64,000 nucleotides of DNA from Janthinobacterium sp. TND4EL3 (GCF_900156175.1 NZ_FTMV01000005.1:62001-126000); one strand, 5' to 3'. Counted from the first letter of the stretch, positions 44,839-53,602 are shown. Numbers and translations: made by a program. Notes: generated from the sequence alone by a model not told the origin.

Positions 44839-47541
44839 ATGCTACTGTCGCCGGAATCAAAAAAAGACGTGGACCGCGTAGCAACCGAGTCGCTTGATAT
44901 GTTGGCTAGCATAGCTAGTCGAGCGAGAAGTGAACTGAATAATGGCGGGTTTAATTCGAGCGCATTGGCTATTGTCAACACGTTGACCTCGGCACAGGCA
45001 GTTCAGAATGTGGGCGCAATCAACCATGCTATGCTTGGCAGCGCTCAGGCACTAGCCCTAGAGCCCGCCATTGCTCGTATTGTCGTACTGTGTGAGGACG
45101 GCAGTGAGCGAGTCTATTACATTTGTCGTGCGACGCCAGTAAGCGGCATCAATAACCTGGCGAGCTACAAAGCCTCAATTGGGCAGTTGGCCGCGCAGCC
45201 GATAGGCTCGGTCGTATCACTCCCTAACGGTCAAGTGGTGGAGGTCATCGAGCGGACTCGGTTACGTCCCGTCGACGTTTCTGGTATCTGGGACTCACAG
45301 AGCACAGTTTTTGAATCAGATCGAGGTATTCCGTTCACAATTGAGTCGTTGCGCAGGTTCTTGGGCCAAGTTGTTGAACCCGAGCAACTCGAAGATTTGT
45401 TGGCGAAGTTGATTGCTGAAGAGGGCGATGCAGCCAATATCAGTGAGGGCATCCGGCGTGGCGTGATCACCAAGATGAGTTTGCGTGATCAACCGATCTT
45501 GGACCAATATCAAGATGAGATATTTCGGTTGCCGCTGAATCAACGTTTATTGATCCTTGGCCCGCCGGGGACCGGGAAAACAACAACTCTTATTCGTCGC
45601 CTCGGTCAAAAGTTAGACGCGGAATATCTATTGGATGACGAAAAACAGATGATCGCCAGTGCAAGCCAAGCTGGCGGCGTTAGTCTCTCGGATAGCTGGC
45701 TAATGTTTACTCCGACGGAGCTGCTCAAGCAATTCCTGAAGGAGGCTTTCAATCGCGAAGGTGTGCCGGCGTCCGATGAGCGGCTCAAGACGTGGGATAA
45801 CTATCGGCGCGTGCTGGGGCGTAATGTCTTGGGTATTTTGCGAACGGCGGGATCAACGGGTTCTTTTACGTTGAAAGAATCGGCCGCAACTTTGCTTGAC
45901 GATGCGGCCCATGATTTGACGGGTTGGTTTTCTGATTTTGATGCTTGGCAACGGCAATCTTATATTCAAGATTTACGCCAAGCAGCGCTGACTATGAGTG
46001 TCGCCGAGAATCCTGAACTAGCCAAGCTGGGAGGGCGGATCGTTGGCTTGCTTGAGAAGGCGTCACCGACCAATTTGCCATCGATGTTTCTGGATCTTTC
46101 AGGAGAGTTGACGCAGGTGCAATCTCTCGTCACTGCGTTCAAGGACGCGTCCGACAAGAAGATCTCCGAAGCGTTCAATCTTGCGTTTAATCGTGATCGT
46201 GGATTTGTTGATGAGTTGGCTAAATTTCTGGAGCAGCTTCGCGCCAATACAGCTGTGGACGTCGATCTCGACGACCCAGATGACGCCGATGAGCAAGATG
46301 GCGAGGACGAAGATCCAGCACTGCCTAAAGTAGGTAGAAGCGCTGCTGTAGCTGTTTATATGCGAGCCGTACGTTCCCAGGCTCGAGCGCTGGCTTCTAA
46401 GCGTAGTATTAGTAAGACCTCTCGAACGGGTCGGATTATTGAATGGATAGGCGACCATTCGATTGCCGTCAATGACCGTCCAGCAGTTGGTGCCCAGTTG
46501 CTAATGCTGGTTGCAACGCGTCGTTTCATGAATCCTGTGAAGCGTTACTTGGCGGGTGTTAATAAGCGTTACAGGGCTTTCCGACGCGAACACCAAGGCC
46601 AGAAAAAATGGTATAGCGCCAACAGCTTCCTTGCGACGGACCTGCATCCATTGGAACTTGATGTCTTGATATTGGCCAGCCTCCGTGGCGCAGGGGAGCT
46701 TTTAAGTAGGCCTAACATCACGCGGCGGATGGAGGAGCCATATTGGTCCGCGCTGCAAACCGTACACGGTTTGTATAAGCTCCAAATTTTGGTGGACGAG
46801 GCGACTGATTTTTCGCCAATTCAACTCGCTTGCATGGCAGCATTAGCGAATCCGCAACTGCGCTCATTTTTCGCCTGTGGTGACTTCAATCAGCGGCTCA
46901 CGACTTGGGGGAGCCGCTCTGTCGTTGACATGCGCTGGGTCTTTCCCGAGATTGAAATTCGTGAGGTCAACGTAGCGTATCGGCAGAGTCGGCAACTGAA
47001 CGAACTTGCAAGGGCGATCATTTCTGTTTTGGGAGGAGCTGAACAGCATGTAAGTCTCCCTTTGAATGTTGATAGCGAAGGACGGCCACCCGCGTTACTT
47101 GAAAATGTATCAGATGCAATGGACACCGTACTCTGGTTGGCTGAGCGTATTCGTGAAGTCGAGCGCTTTTTGGGGCAGTTGCCATCTACCGCAGTTTTCG
47201 TCAACGCAGAAGATGAAGTGCAAGGCCTAGCCGATTCTCTTAGCGCTGAGCTGGAAGACAGCAATATTCGCGTCGTAGCCTGCCCTAAGGGGCAAGTGAT
47301 GGGCCAAGATAATGACATCCGCGTATTCGATATTCAGCACATTAAAGGGCTTGAGTTTGAGGCGGTCTTCTTCGTGGGCATCGACCGTTTGGCGGTTAAA
47401 CAGCCGGCCTTGTTCGATAAGTATCTATACGTTGGCGCAACTCGGGCCGCTACCTACCTTGGCTTGACTTGTGAAGAAAGCTTGCCTCCAGCAATGAATG
47501 AGCTGCGAACCCACTTTACCACTGACTGGGGGAGCACCTAG
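44839..47541 (+). CDS. UvrD/Rep-like SF1 DNA helicase
   Basis: A 900-residue helicase. Residues 1-230 are a non-helicase N-terminal domain. The motor has Walker A GPPGTGKTTTLIRRL near 240-254, a Walker B-like ILVDEATDFSP near 652, motif III GDFNQRL near 680, motif IV VNVAYRQSRQLNELA near 712, motif V IQHIKGLEFEAVFFVGID near 833 and motif VI YVGATRAATYL near 862. An acidic loop (about 470-495) interrupts the middle. It resembles helicases that accompany nucleases in defence islands. The HNH and truncated MBL genes upstream may be its former partners. Confidence 0.85.
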   Translation: MLLSPESKKDVDRVATESLDMLASIASRARSELNNGGFNSSALAIVNTLTSAQAVQNVGAINHAMLGSAQALALEPAIARIVVLCEDGSERVYYICRATPVSGINNLASYKASIGQLAAQPIGSVVSLPNGQVVEVIERTRLRPVDVSGIWDSQSTVFESDRGIPFTIESLRRFLGQVVEPEQLEDLLAKLIAEEGDAANISEGIRRGVITKMSLRDQPILDQYQDEIFRLPLNQRLLILGPPGTGKTTTLIRRLGQKLDAEYLLDDEKQMIASASQAGGVSLSDSWLMFTPTELLKQFLKEAFNREGVPASDERLKTWDNYRRVLGRNVLGILRTAGSTGSFTLKESAATLLDDAAHDLTGWFSDFDAWQRQSYIQDLRQAALTMSVAENPELAKLGGRIVGLLEKASPTNLPSMFLDLSGELTQVQSLVTAFKDASDKKISEAFNLAFNRDRGFVDELAKFLEQLRANTAVDVDLDDPDDADEQDGEDEDPALPKVGRSAAVAVYMRAVRSQARALASKRSISKTSRTGRIIEWIGDHSIAVNDRPAVGAQLLMLVATRRFMNPVKRYLAGVNKRYRAFRREHQGQKKWYSANSFLATDLHPLELDVLILASLRGAGELLSRPNITRRMEEPYWSALQTVHGLYKLQILVDEATDFSPIQLACMAALANPQLRSFFACGDFNQRLTTWGSRSVVDMRWVFPEIEIREVNVAYRQSRQLNELARAIISVLGGAEQHVSLPLNVDSEGRPPALLENVSDAMDTVLWLAERIREVERFLGQLPSTAVFVNAEDEVQGLADSLSAELEDSNIRVVACPKGQVMGQDNDIRVFDIQHIKGLEFEAVFFVGIDRLAVKQPALFDKYLYVGATRAATYLGLTCEESLPPAMNELRTHFTTDWGST

Positions 47542-47638
47542 ACAGCCCGATTTGCTGTTCAGATTCTCTCGGCTGGCAGTCGCCACCAGCGAGCTGAGGC
47601 ACTGGCGAGCCGGTTTAGCGCATACACAGCCCCTGAAC
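47542..47638. other. Short spacer before mini-element copy 3
   Basis: About 100 bp with no recognisable feature. Confidence 0.3.
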
Positions 47639-47789
47639 TGTTAGCGCCGACGTCAAATTGATCCAGGCTCCCGATTCCAACTGACCCAACTCAAATCCTC
47701 TGGAACCATTGTTGCACGCGGGTTTGCTGGCTACGGGCGAGGGTCATCGAAAATCGGCAGTTTGGGTCAAAAAATCGTCGGCGCCAACA
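47639..47789. mobile_element. 151-bp mini-element with IS21-like ends, copy 3
   Basis: Starts TGTTAGCGCCGACGTCAAAT and ends ATCGTCGGCGCCAACA. A subterminal TGACCC motif lies near each end. It sits between the UvrD-like helicase and the sigma54-controlled cluster. Confidence 0.68.
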
Positions 47790-48139
47790 ATCGTGCAAAG
47801 ATAGACCATTGTTCAATGCCTCCCGGTCGACAGCAGGCACTTAACCCGACGCACTTTTACAAGCTGAACGTGGAAACTCCGTATCGCTCCCCTCGGGGAC
47901 CGCGGCCCGCCCGCAAGGACCACCCATGGCGATGCTGGCACAGAAACGAGGAAAAAGCGAATGCTGTCCTGTAATGGGTCGGATACCTGATGCGCAGCGG
48001 GCGAACTTGTGCCGATCTTGATGTCACGCTGTTCTTCGTGAATATTCTTCTCAAAACGGACACTACTTCTCATATCAAGGCGGACACAATGCCTTTTGTG
48101 GAATGTACAACACTGTAATAATTGGAGTGAAAAAGCGGT
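47790..48139. other. Intergenic region upstream of the CARF-sigma54 regulator
   Basis: 350 bp without a credible gene. GC content rises here. TAATAAT near 48116 could be part of the regulator's own promoter, but no clear -35 matches. TTGGAG at 48122-48127 lies 12 bases before the ATG and can act as its ribosome-binding site. Confidence 0.35.
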
Positions 48140-49642
48140 ATGGAGCGATGGCTGGTTTCTTGGGTGGGAAAAAACGATCTGAACGCAATGACGGGCGGCC
48201 CCCGCGGTCCGATCGCATCTGCTGTTCGCTACGATCATGGATTCGCCAAAGTATGGCTGCTCAACAATTTTCCGATTGAGCAGGGCGACCGTTATCGCCA
48301 GTGGTTGCAGGACGGAGTTGCTTGCGATGTCGAGTTGCATCAGGTTGAGTTGATCAGTCCGACGCATTATGGCGAAATCTATGAGCAGGTCAGCGATTTT
48401 CTTGCCGATCTCAAATTGCTGAGCCCTGCGGTCGAGTTGACCTTTCACCTGAGTCCCGGCACCCCGGCGATGATCGCGATTTGGATCATTTTGGCAAAGA
48501 CGCGTTTTCCCGCCCGCCTGATCCAGACTTCGGTTGAGCGGGGGCTGGAAACGGCCGACTTCCTTTTCGACTTGGCCAGCGACTTTCTGCCGGAGTATTT
48601 GCGCCGCAGCGAAGCGCGTATTACGCGCCTGCAGTCGCCGGCCGTGGTGCCGCCCGAGTTTGCCGCGGTCATCCACGGGAGTGACGTCATGCGCCACCAG
48701 ATCACGCTGGCGAGGCGTATGGCCGAGTTTGAAGTGCCGATCCTGGTTTTAGGGCAAACGGGCACCGGCAAGGAGTTGTTCGCCAAGGCCATCCATGCCG
48801 CCAGCCGGCGCCGAGAGCGCCCCTTCATTGCGGTCAATTGCGGTGCTATTTCCCGCGAACTCGCGAATTCCGAACTCTTCGGTCACATGAAGGGGGCATT
48901 TACCGGGGCCGACCGTCATCATGCAGGCTTTTTCACGGCTGCGAACGGCGGTACCCTGTTCCTCGACGAGGTCGGCGATCTGGCCCTGGATTCCCAAGTC
49001 AGGCTGCTGCGGGTCTTGCAGGAAAAGGAGCTGACCCCGGTGGGCGACACCCGTGCGGTGCCTGTCAACGTCAGGATCATCGCAGCCACGCACAAGGACT
49101 TGGCGGCCGAAGTGGTGGCGGGAAAGTTTCGCCAGGACCTGTTTCAGCGCTTAGCTGTAGGCATTCTCAACATTCCGCCATTGCGCGAACGCGGCCAAGA
49201 TATCCGGATGTTGGTCGACTATTTTCTCGGGCAGATCAATCTTGACGCTGCAGGAACTCCTGAAGCGCAGTCGAAAACCCTGTCAGCACACGCCGTTGCG
49301 TTATTGCTCAAGCATTCATGGCCGGGAAATATTCGGGAGCTGTACGGAACCTTGTTCCGCGCCGCTATATGGTCGACCTCGTCGGAAATCGGTGCGGAAG
49401 ATGTCGAGGCAGCGCTGTTGCCGAGCGGCGCGCCAGCAAGCGAAGCCGTATTGAATCATTCGCTGGGCCACGGCTTTAACATCCTCGATCTGCTAGCGGA
49501 CGTCGAACGCCATTACCTAATGCGTGCACACGAACAGTCCCCGTCGAATCGTACCGCAGCGTCTGAATTGCTCGGATACAACAATTACCAGCAGATGAAT
49601 CGCCGGAGGAAAGCGCTCGGCATGATAAGTGATGAAGAGTAA
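48140..49642 (+). CDS. CARF-like sensor / sigma54-dependent activator (RtcR-like)
   Basis: A 500-residue regulator. Residues 1-165 look like a CARF (Rossmann-type) ligand domain: VSWVGKNDLNA at the start and the signature TFHLSPGTPAMIAIWIILA near 110-128. Then comes a complete bacterial enhancer-binding AAA+ module: Walker A GQTGTGKELF near 205, the sigma54-contact loop GAFTGA near 254, Walker B TLFLDEVGDL near 271, and the GNIREL region near 395. A C-terminal HTH (RTAASELLGYNNYQQM) follows. The architecture matches RtcR, which senses an RNA-derived ligand and activates RNA-repair genes, but the target here is probably the operon beginning at 49789. Confidence 0.88.
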   Translation: MERWLVSWVGKNDLNAMTGGPRGPIASAVRYDHGFAKVWLLNNFPIEQGDRYRQWLQDGVACDVELHQVELISPTHYGEIYEQVSDFLADLKLLSPAVELTFHLSPGTPAMIAIWIILAKTRFPARLIQTSVERGLETADFLFDLASDFLPEYLRRSEARITRLQSPAVVPPEFAAVIHGSDVMRHQITLARRMAEFEVPILVLGQTGTGKELFAKAIHAASRRRERPFIAVNCGAISRELANSELFGHMKGAFTGADRHHAGFFTAANGGTLFLDEVGDLALDSQVRLLRVLQEKELTPVGDTRAVPVNVRIIAATHKDLAAEVVAGKFRQDLFQRLAVGILNIPPLRERGQDIRMLVDYFLGQINLDAAGTPEAQSKTLSAHAVALLLKHSWPGNIRELYGTLFRAAIWSTSSEIGAEDVEAALLPSGAPASEAVLNHSLGHGFNILDLLADVERHYLMRAHEQSPSNRTAASELLGYNNYQQMNRRRKALGMISDEE

Positions 49643-49647
49643 TACGT

Positions 49648-49679
49648 TTTCATATGGCTGTATTCGAAAGCATATGAAA
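49648..49679. promoter_or_regulatory. Inverted repeat, candidate enhancer (UAS) for the CARF-sigma54 activator
   Basis: TTTCATATG - 14 bp - CATATGAAA, a perfect 9-bp dyad immediately after the regulator gene and about 100 bp upstream of the expected transcription start. This is the usual place for an enhancer-binding-protein site. Confidence 0.6.
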
Positions 49680-49740
49680 TGTGCTGCCGTGAAGGATGGG
49701 TGTTGTCTATAAGTGATTGATTCCATTGGCATACGGTGGC

Positions 49741-49756
49741 TGGCACGCTTTTAGCT
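49741..49756 (+). promoter_or_regulatory. sigma54 (RpoN) promoter of the TerY/McrB-like operon
   Basis: TGGCACGCTTTTAGCT. The -24 element TGGCAC is perfect, the -12 element TAGC differs from TTGC at one base, and the key GG and GC are exactly 10 bp apart (GG 49742-49743, GC 49754-49755). Start of transcription is expected near 49767, 22 bp before the first gene. Confidence 0.8.
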
Positions 49757-49788
49757 ATATGGGTTAGGTCACCTTCAAGGAGCCTACG

Positions 49789-50094
49789 ATGTCTACCACC
49801 GATCTTCCTGTCCAGCCGTACTTTCTCAGCACCCACGCTAAACTGCGCATGCAGCAACGCGGTATCGATCGCAATCACATCGAGCAAGTTTTACGCTATG
49901 GCAGAACCGTTCGCGCACACGGAGCCGCCATATTTCACGTGGTAGGTCGTAAGGAAATCCAGCGTTATGGCCTCATCGACCCCCTGCTTTCGGCAGCTGA
50001 AGGCGTCCATCTCCTCCTTTCTGCTGAAGGCGTCGTGATCACTGCTTATCGCACGCACGAGTTGCGAAAGCTGCGGTTGCAAAAAAATCATTAG
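49789..50094 (+). CDS. DUF4258-family protein
   Basis: A 101-residue protein. FLSTHAKLRMQQRGIDRNHI near 11-30, VLRYGRTV, and a C-terminal VVITAYRT match DUF4258, a small RelE/ParE-like fold sometimes found as a toxin or a domain in toxin proteins. CAAGGAG lies upstream of the ATG. It is the first gene after the sigma54 promoter, and no antitoxin lies beside it. It may be an RNA-acting effector or a sensor of the system; this is inference. Confidence 0.65.
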   Translation: MSTTDLPVQPYFLSTHAKLRMQQRGIDRNHIEQVLRYGRTVRAHGAAIFHVVGRKEIQRYGLIDPLLSAAEGVHLLLSAEGVVITAYRTHELRKLRLQKNH

Positions 50095-50153
50095 CATTGT
50101 TTTCACTACTTATTTCAATGAAGCATTAAAATACCCGTTCACCTGGAGCCACC

Positions 50154-50837
50154 ATGTTCGATCCCAAAAAATTCACCGTCGCAAAAGCCAGGCCAATTCC
50201 TTTATATCTGCTGCTGGACACGAGTTTCAGCATGAAGGAAAGCAATAATATTGGCGCACTCAACACTGCTGTCCGTACTATGTTAGCGGCGTTCGAGGGG
50301 GAACAGCAGCGCGAAACCCGCATCGACGTGACTCTCATCTCGTTCGGCCACAATGGCGTGCAGCTGGAAATGCAGACCGTGCCAGCATCGGAAGCGCATG
50401 CAACCTATCATGACCTGCCCGCGGATGGAATGACGCCAATGGGTGGAGCGCTGGCCATGGCGAAAGCAATGATCGAGGATCCGAGCGTGACCCCGTCGAA
50501 CGCTTACCGCCCGACCATCGTTTTAGTGTCCGATGGGGCTCCGAACGATGCATGGGAGCAGCACATGGAAGCGTTTATCGGCTCCGGCCGCAGCGCCAAG
50601 TGCGACCGTATGTCGATGGCGATCGGCAAAGGTGCCAGCCTTCTTCCGCTCGAGAAATTCCTGCAAGGCACCGAGCATGACGTATTCGATGCTGGCAAGG
50701 CTGCCGAGATCCACACCTTCTTCCAGCGCGTAACGATGTCCATGTCAATCCGCTCGAAGGCGCACAATCCGAACGAGGTGCCGGACATCCCGGCGCAACC
50801 GGCAATGTCGGCGGACGAGACACCCCAATTTTTCTGA
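50154..50837 (+). CDS. vWA-domain protein, TerY-like (first copy)
   Basis: A 227-residue von Willebrand A protein with a complete metal-ion-dependent adhesion site: D22-x-S24-x-S26 (DTSFSM), T94 (DGMTPMG) and D127 (SDGAPND). The pattern matches TerY of tellurium-resistance-type operons. It probably scaffolds partner proteins through a divalent metal in response to phosphorylation. TGGAG precedes the ATG. The second vWA gene follows after 8 bp. Confidence 0.85.
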   Translation: MFDPKKFTVAKARPIPLYLLLDTSFSMKESNNIGALNTAVRTMLAAFEGEQQRETRIDVTLISFGHNGVQLEMQTVPASEAHATYHDLPADGMTPMGGALAMAKAMIEDPSVTPSNAYRPTIVLVSDGAPNDAWEQHMEAFIGSGRSAKCDRMSMAIGKGASLLPLEKFLQGTEHDVFDAGKAAEIHTFFQRVTMSMSIRSKAHNPNEVPDIPAQPAMSADETPQFF

Positions 50838-50845
50838 TCGTTCGA

Positions 50846-51421
50846 ATGTCCAAGATTCCGCTGTACGTCATAGCAGACTGCTCGGGGAGTATGGCCGAGC
50901 CCGGAAAATCAGGCATGCTTTCCTATCTGCTGTCCTATGTGGCCGAATGCATGCGCCTGGGGCAAATGCCCAGTTGGTGCGCCGGGGTGCATGCCCTGAG
51001 CTGGGCCGCAACGGTTCAGCCACTGCCACTGGGCCTGCTGCTGACAACCGGACTGGCGGCGCCCCGACCGGCCGGCCGGGCTGACTTGGACGTGCTGATG
51101 GATGTGCTGGAGCGTGAATTGGTCGGTGCCGGGGGAGCGGTGCGCCTGCTGTTGATGTCGGATGGCGGTATCGACCATGCCTGCCAAAAGCGCTGGCAGA
51201 CTTGGCGCGCGCGCTTCGCACTCGACATCCGTGCCGTGGCGCTGGGCGCGGATGCGTCGCGCCTAGCGCTCGAAGCCTTGGCCGGGAAGGGCGCGCTGTA
51301 CGGCGCCGAGGAGATCGGTGCGGCCCTGCACGACTGGGCGAGCCCGCAGGCCGCCCCGCGCTCGCTAGCGGAAACGGTGGCCGCGCTCGTGGTAGATTGC
51401 GCTGCGGACGACTGGCAGTGA
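50846..51421 (+). CDS. vWA-domain protein, TerY-like (second, divergent copy)
   Basis: A 191-residue vWA protein with D11-x-S13-x-S15 (DCSGSM) and a later MSDGGID aspartate. It is shorter and clearly not a recent duplicate of the first copy. Its stop overlaps the PP2C start (GTGA at 51418). With the following phosphatase and kinase it makes up the vWA - PP2C - kinase set known from comparative genomics as the TerY-P triad. Confidence 0.82.
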   Translation: MSKIPLYVIADCSGSMAEPGKSGMLSYLLSYVAECMRLGQMPSWCAGVHALSWAATVQPLPLGLLLTTGLAAPRPAGRADLDVLMDVLERELVGAGGAVRLLLMSDGGIDHACQKRWQTWRARFALDIRAVALGADASRLALEALAGKGALYGAEEIGAALHDWASPQAAPRSLAETVAALVVDCAADDWQ

Positions 51422-52167
51422 GCACAGTGACATCGGCGCCCGAATGGACGGGGTGGGGAGTGTCACGCGTCGGGCCCGGGCACCGTCGCAACGGCTTGCC
51501 GAACCAGGATGCGTGGCTGCTGCGATGCATGCCTTGGGGTGAGCTAGCCGTCGTTGCCGACGGCCTCGGCAGCCGTGCGATGTCGCATCAGGGCGCTCGT
51601 GCCGCCTGCCGGGCAGCCTTACAGGCCGCCACCGCGCATTGCTGCACGCCGGGGAATGTGGCCGCACAGCCCTTACTGGCGGCGCTGCACGCGGCCTGGC
51701 TGGAGAATCTGTGGCCCCACGCCGTGCGCGAGTGCGCTACCACCTGCGTGCTGGCCTTGCGAAGCGGGCCGCTGCTGCTGCTGGCGCAACTAGGCGACGG
51801 CATGGCCGTGGCATGCGGACCGCCCGGCAAGGCGTCATTTCTGTTGCACGCCGGCGTCACGGACTTCGCCAATGTGACCGAATGCCTGCACGAGCGGCAC
51901 GCTCCGGAGGCATGGCGCGTGGCCAGCCTGGAAGCGGCGGATTTCGGCGGCGTGGTGCTGTGCACTGACGGTATCGCCGCTGACCTCGTCGCAGGCAGCG
52001 AGACCGCCTTCGCCGCCGGACTGCTCGCCGCCGGCCACGGCAGCAGCGCCCGCACGCAACGGCGGGAAGCGCGCCGCTGGCTCCAGGACTGGCCCGTTGC
52101 GGGCCATACGGATGACAAGACAATCGTGTGCATGATGGCACCGGAAGGGACGGAAAATGTTAGGTGA
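51418..52167 (+). CDS. PP2C-family protein serine/threonine phosphatase
   Basis: A 249-residue protein. Metal-binding motifs of PP2C are in order: NQDAW near 30, AVVADGLGSRAMSHQGA near 43-59, LGDGMA near 124, CTDGIA near 182 and a C-terminal DDKTIV. The GTG at 51418 is used because it overlaps the previous stop by four bases and gives the normal start (the open frame upstream is a shadow of the vWA gene). It should dephosphorylate the kinase or vWA proteins of this operon. Confidence 0.85.
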   Translation: MSTVTSAPEWTGWGVSRVGPGHRRNGLPNQDAWLLRCMPWGELAVVADGLGSRAMSHQGARAACRAALQAATAHCCTPGNVAAQPLLAALHAAWLENLWPHAVRECATTCVLALRSGPLLLLAQLGDGMAVACGPPGKASFLLHAGVTDFANVTECLHERHAPEAWRVASLEAADFGGVVLCTDGIAADLVAGSETAFAAGLLAAGHGSSARTQRREARRWLQDWPVAGHTDDKTIVCMMAPEGTENVR

Positions 52168-53602
52168 TATGCGCTTAGTCGACGAGTTCGAGAATGTTTA
52201 CTACAGCGCCGGGGTGATCGGCCAAGGCGGACAGGGCATCGTGCTGCGCACCCGGGACAGCGACATTGCCGTCAAGCTGGTCACCGACCGCGCGGGCCAA
52301 CCTCTGTCCGACCCGGTTGCGCGCGTTGCTGCGTTGGAGCGCTTGCGCCGCCTGCGCGTCCTGCCGTTGCCGGCGGACTTGCCCCTGGCCCGCCCAGTCG
52401 CGGCACTGCGCGACCGCGCCGGTTACGTGATGCGACTGCTCGATGCCATGCACTCGTTTAAGGATGTCTTCGAGCGTCCTTGTTCCGAGGAGCCGGGCGA
52501 GTTGCCGTCGTGGCTGGCCGAGGTTGCCCGCCACGACGTGCGCGCGGCGGCGCAACTGGCTGACTATGCGTCAACCGGCTCGACCAAGGGCCGCTTGCTG
52601 CTGCTAGCCAAGTGCGCCGCTGTGCTGGCGCGGCTGCACGCGGCGGGCCTGGTCTACGGCGACCTCTCGACCTCGAATGTGTTTGTTACTGGGGTCGGAG
52701 CCGACGCGCAGGTGTGGTTGATCGACGCCGACAATGTCCATTACGAGGGGCAGGTCGGCGACGACTTTTTCACGGAAGGGTTCGCCGCACCGGAACTGGC
52801 ACGGGGCGACAGCGGCGTCTCGTTCCGTACCGATTGCCACGCGTTCGGAGTCATCGCTTTCAGTGTTCTTTGCCTGAATCATCCGTTCGTCGGCGAACTG
52901 GTTCGGGCCGGCGGCGACTGGAGCCGGGATGAGGCGGACCCGCAGCAGCAGGCAATGCACGGCCACTTACCGTGGATTCATGATGCTGGCGACAACAGCA
53001 ACCGCACCGACGAGGGACTGCCACTGGAGCTTACCTGCACGTCGCGACTTGCCGACCTGTTCGAGGAAACGTTCGGTTCCGGCCGCACGACCCCGTGGCG
53101 CCGTCCCGCCATGCTGCATTGGCCCGAGGCGCTTGCCGCGGCCGCCGACTGCAGCTTGCATTGCAATTCGTGTGGCATGTCGTACTTTGCCCTTGATCGT
53201 GCGCAATGCCCTTATTGCAGCGCCGCGCGCCCGCGCCTGCTGCGTATCGACAGTCACCGCTGGCCCGAGGTTCTGCCAGCACCATGCTGGGTATTTCTGA
53301 TGGCGCTGGACAGCCTCGACGCCGCAGCGCAGTTGCCGGGCCGTGTATTCATGCCGTTCAGCCTAGCCGGAAACGATGAGCCGGTACTGTCGGTGCAGGC
53401 GGAGGAAGGGGGCTACCGCCTGCGGCGCGGCCGCGATTCCGGGCCGCCGCTCCAGATCGCCCGGGCTGGGGTGCGGGAAGGCCAGTTCGAAGGGCTGGAG
53501 AACTTCCACCTCAGCGCAGCGGAACTGGCAATGGGTGTAACGATTTTCGCTGCGGGCGCGCAGGCGCGGCTGATACGGCTGGCACTGATGGAGGCGGCAT
53601 GA
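52157..53602 (+). CDS. Ser/Thr protein kinase-like protein with C-terminal zinc ribbon
   Basis: A 481-residue protein. The kinase N-lobe has a Gly-rich loop GQGGQGIV near 18-25 and IAVKLV with the ATP-anchoring lysine near 38. The catalytic loop reads VYGDLSTSNVFV near 166-177 (YGD in place of HRD) and the metal loop LIDADNV near 190 (DAD in place of DFG), followed by the APE-equivalent FAAPELARG. A zinc ribbon C-x2-C-x11-C-x2-C follows near 335-353, and then a beta-rich tail. The key Lys and both Asp are present, so activity is plausible. The kinase-ZnR architecture is that of the TerY-P triad. Confidence 0.82.
   Translation: MLGDMRLVDEFENVYYSAGVIGQGGQGIVLRTRDSDIAVKLVTDRAGQPLSDPVARVAALERLRRLRVLPLPADLPLARPVAALRDRAGYVMRLLDAMHSFKDVFERPCSEEPGELPSWLAEVARHDVRAAAQLADYASTGSTKGRLLLLAKCAAVLARLHAAGLVYGDLSTSNVFVTGVGADAQVWLIDADNVHYEGQVGDDFFTEGFAAPELARGDSGVSFRTDCHAFGVIAFSVLCLNHPFVGELVRAGGDWSRDEADPQQQAMHGHLPWIHDAGDNSNRTDEGLPLELTCTSRLADLFEETFGSGRTTPWRRPAMLHWPEALAAAADCSLHCNSCGMSYFALDRAQCPYCSAARPRLLRIDSHRWPEVLPAPCWVFLMALDSLDAAAQLPGRVFMPFSLAGNDEPVLSVQAEEGGYRLRRGRDSGPPLQIARAGVREGQFEGLENFHLSAAELAMGVTIFAAGAQARLIRLALMEAA

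Noticed and set aside
19994..48139. CRISPR array or cas genes in the island
   Set aside because: No regularly spaced direct repeats and no Cas-like proteins were seen; the only CARF-like domain is on the sigma54 activator.
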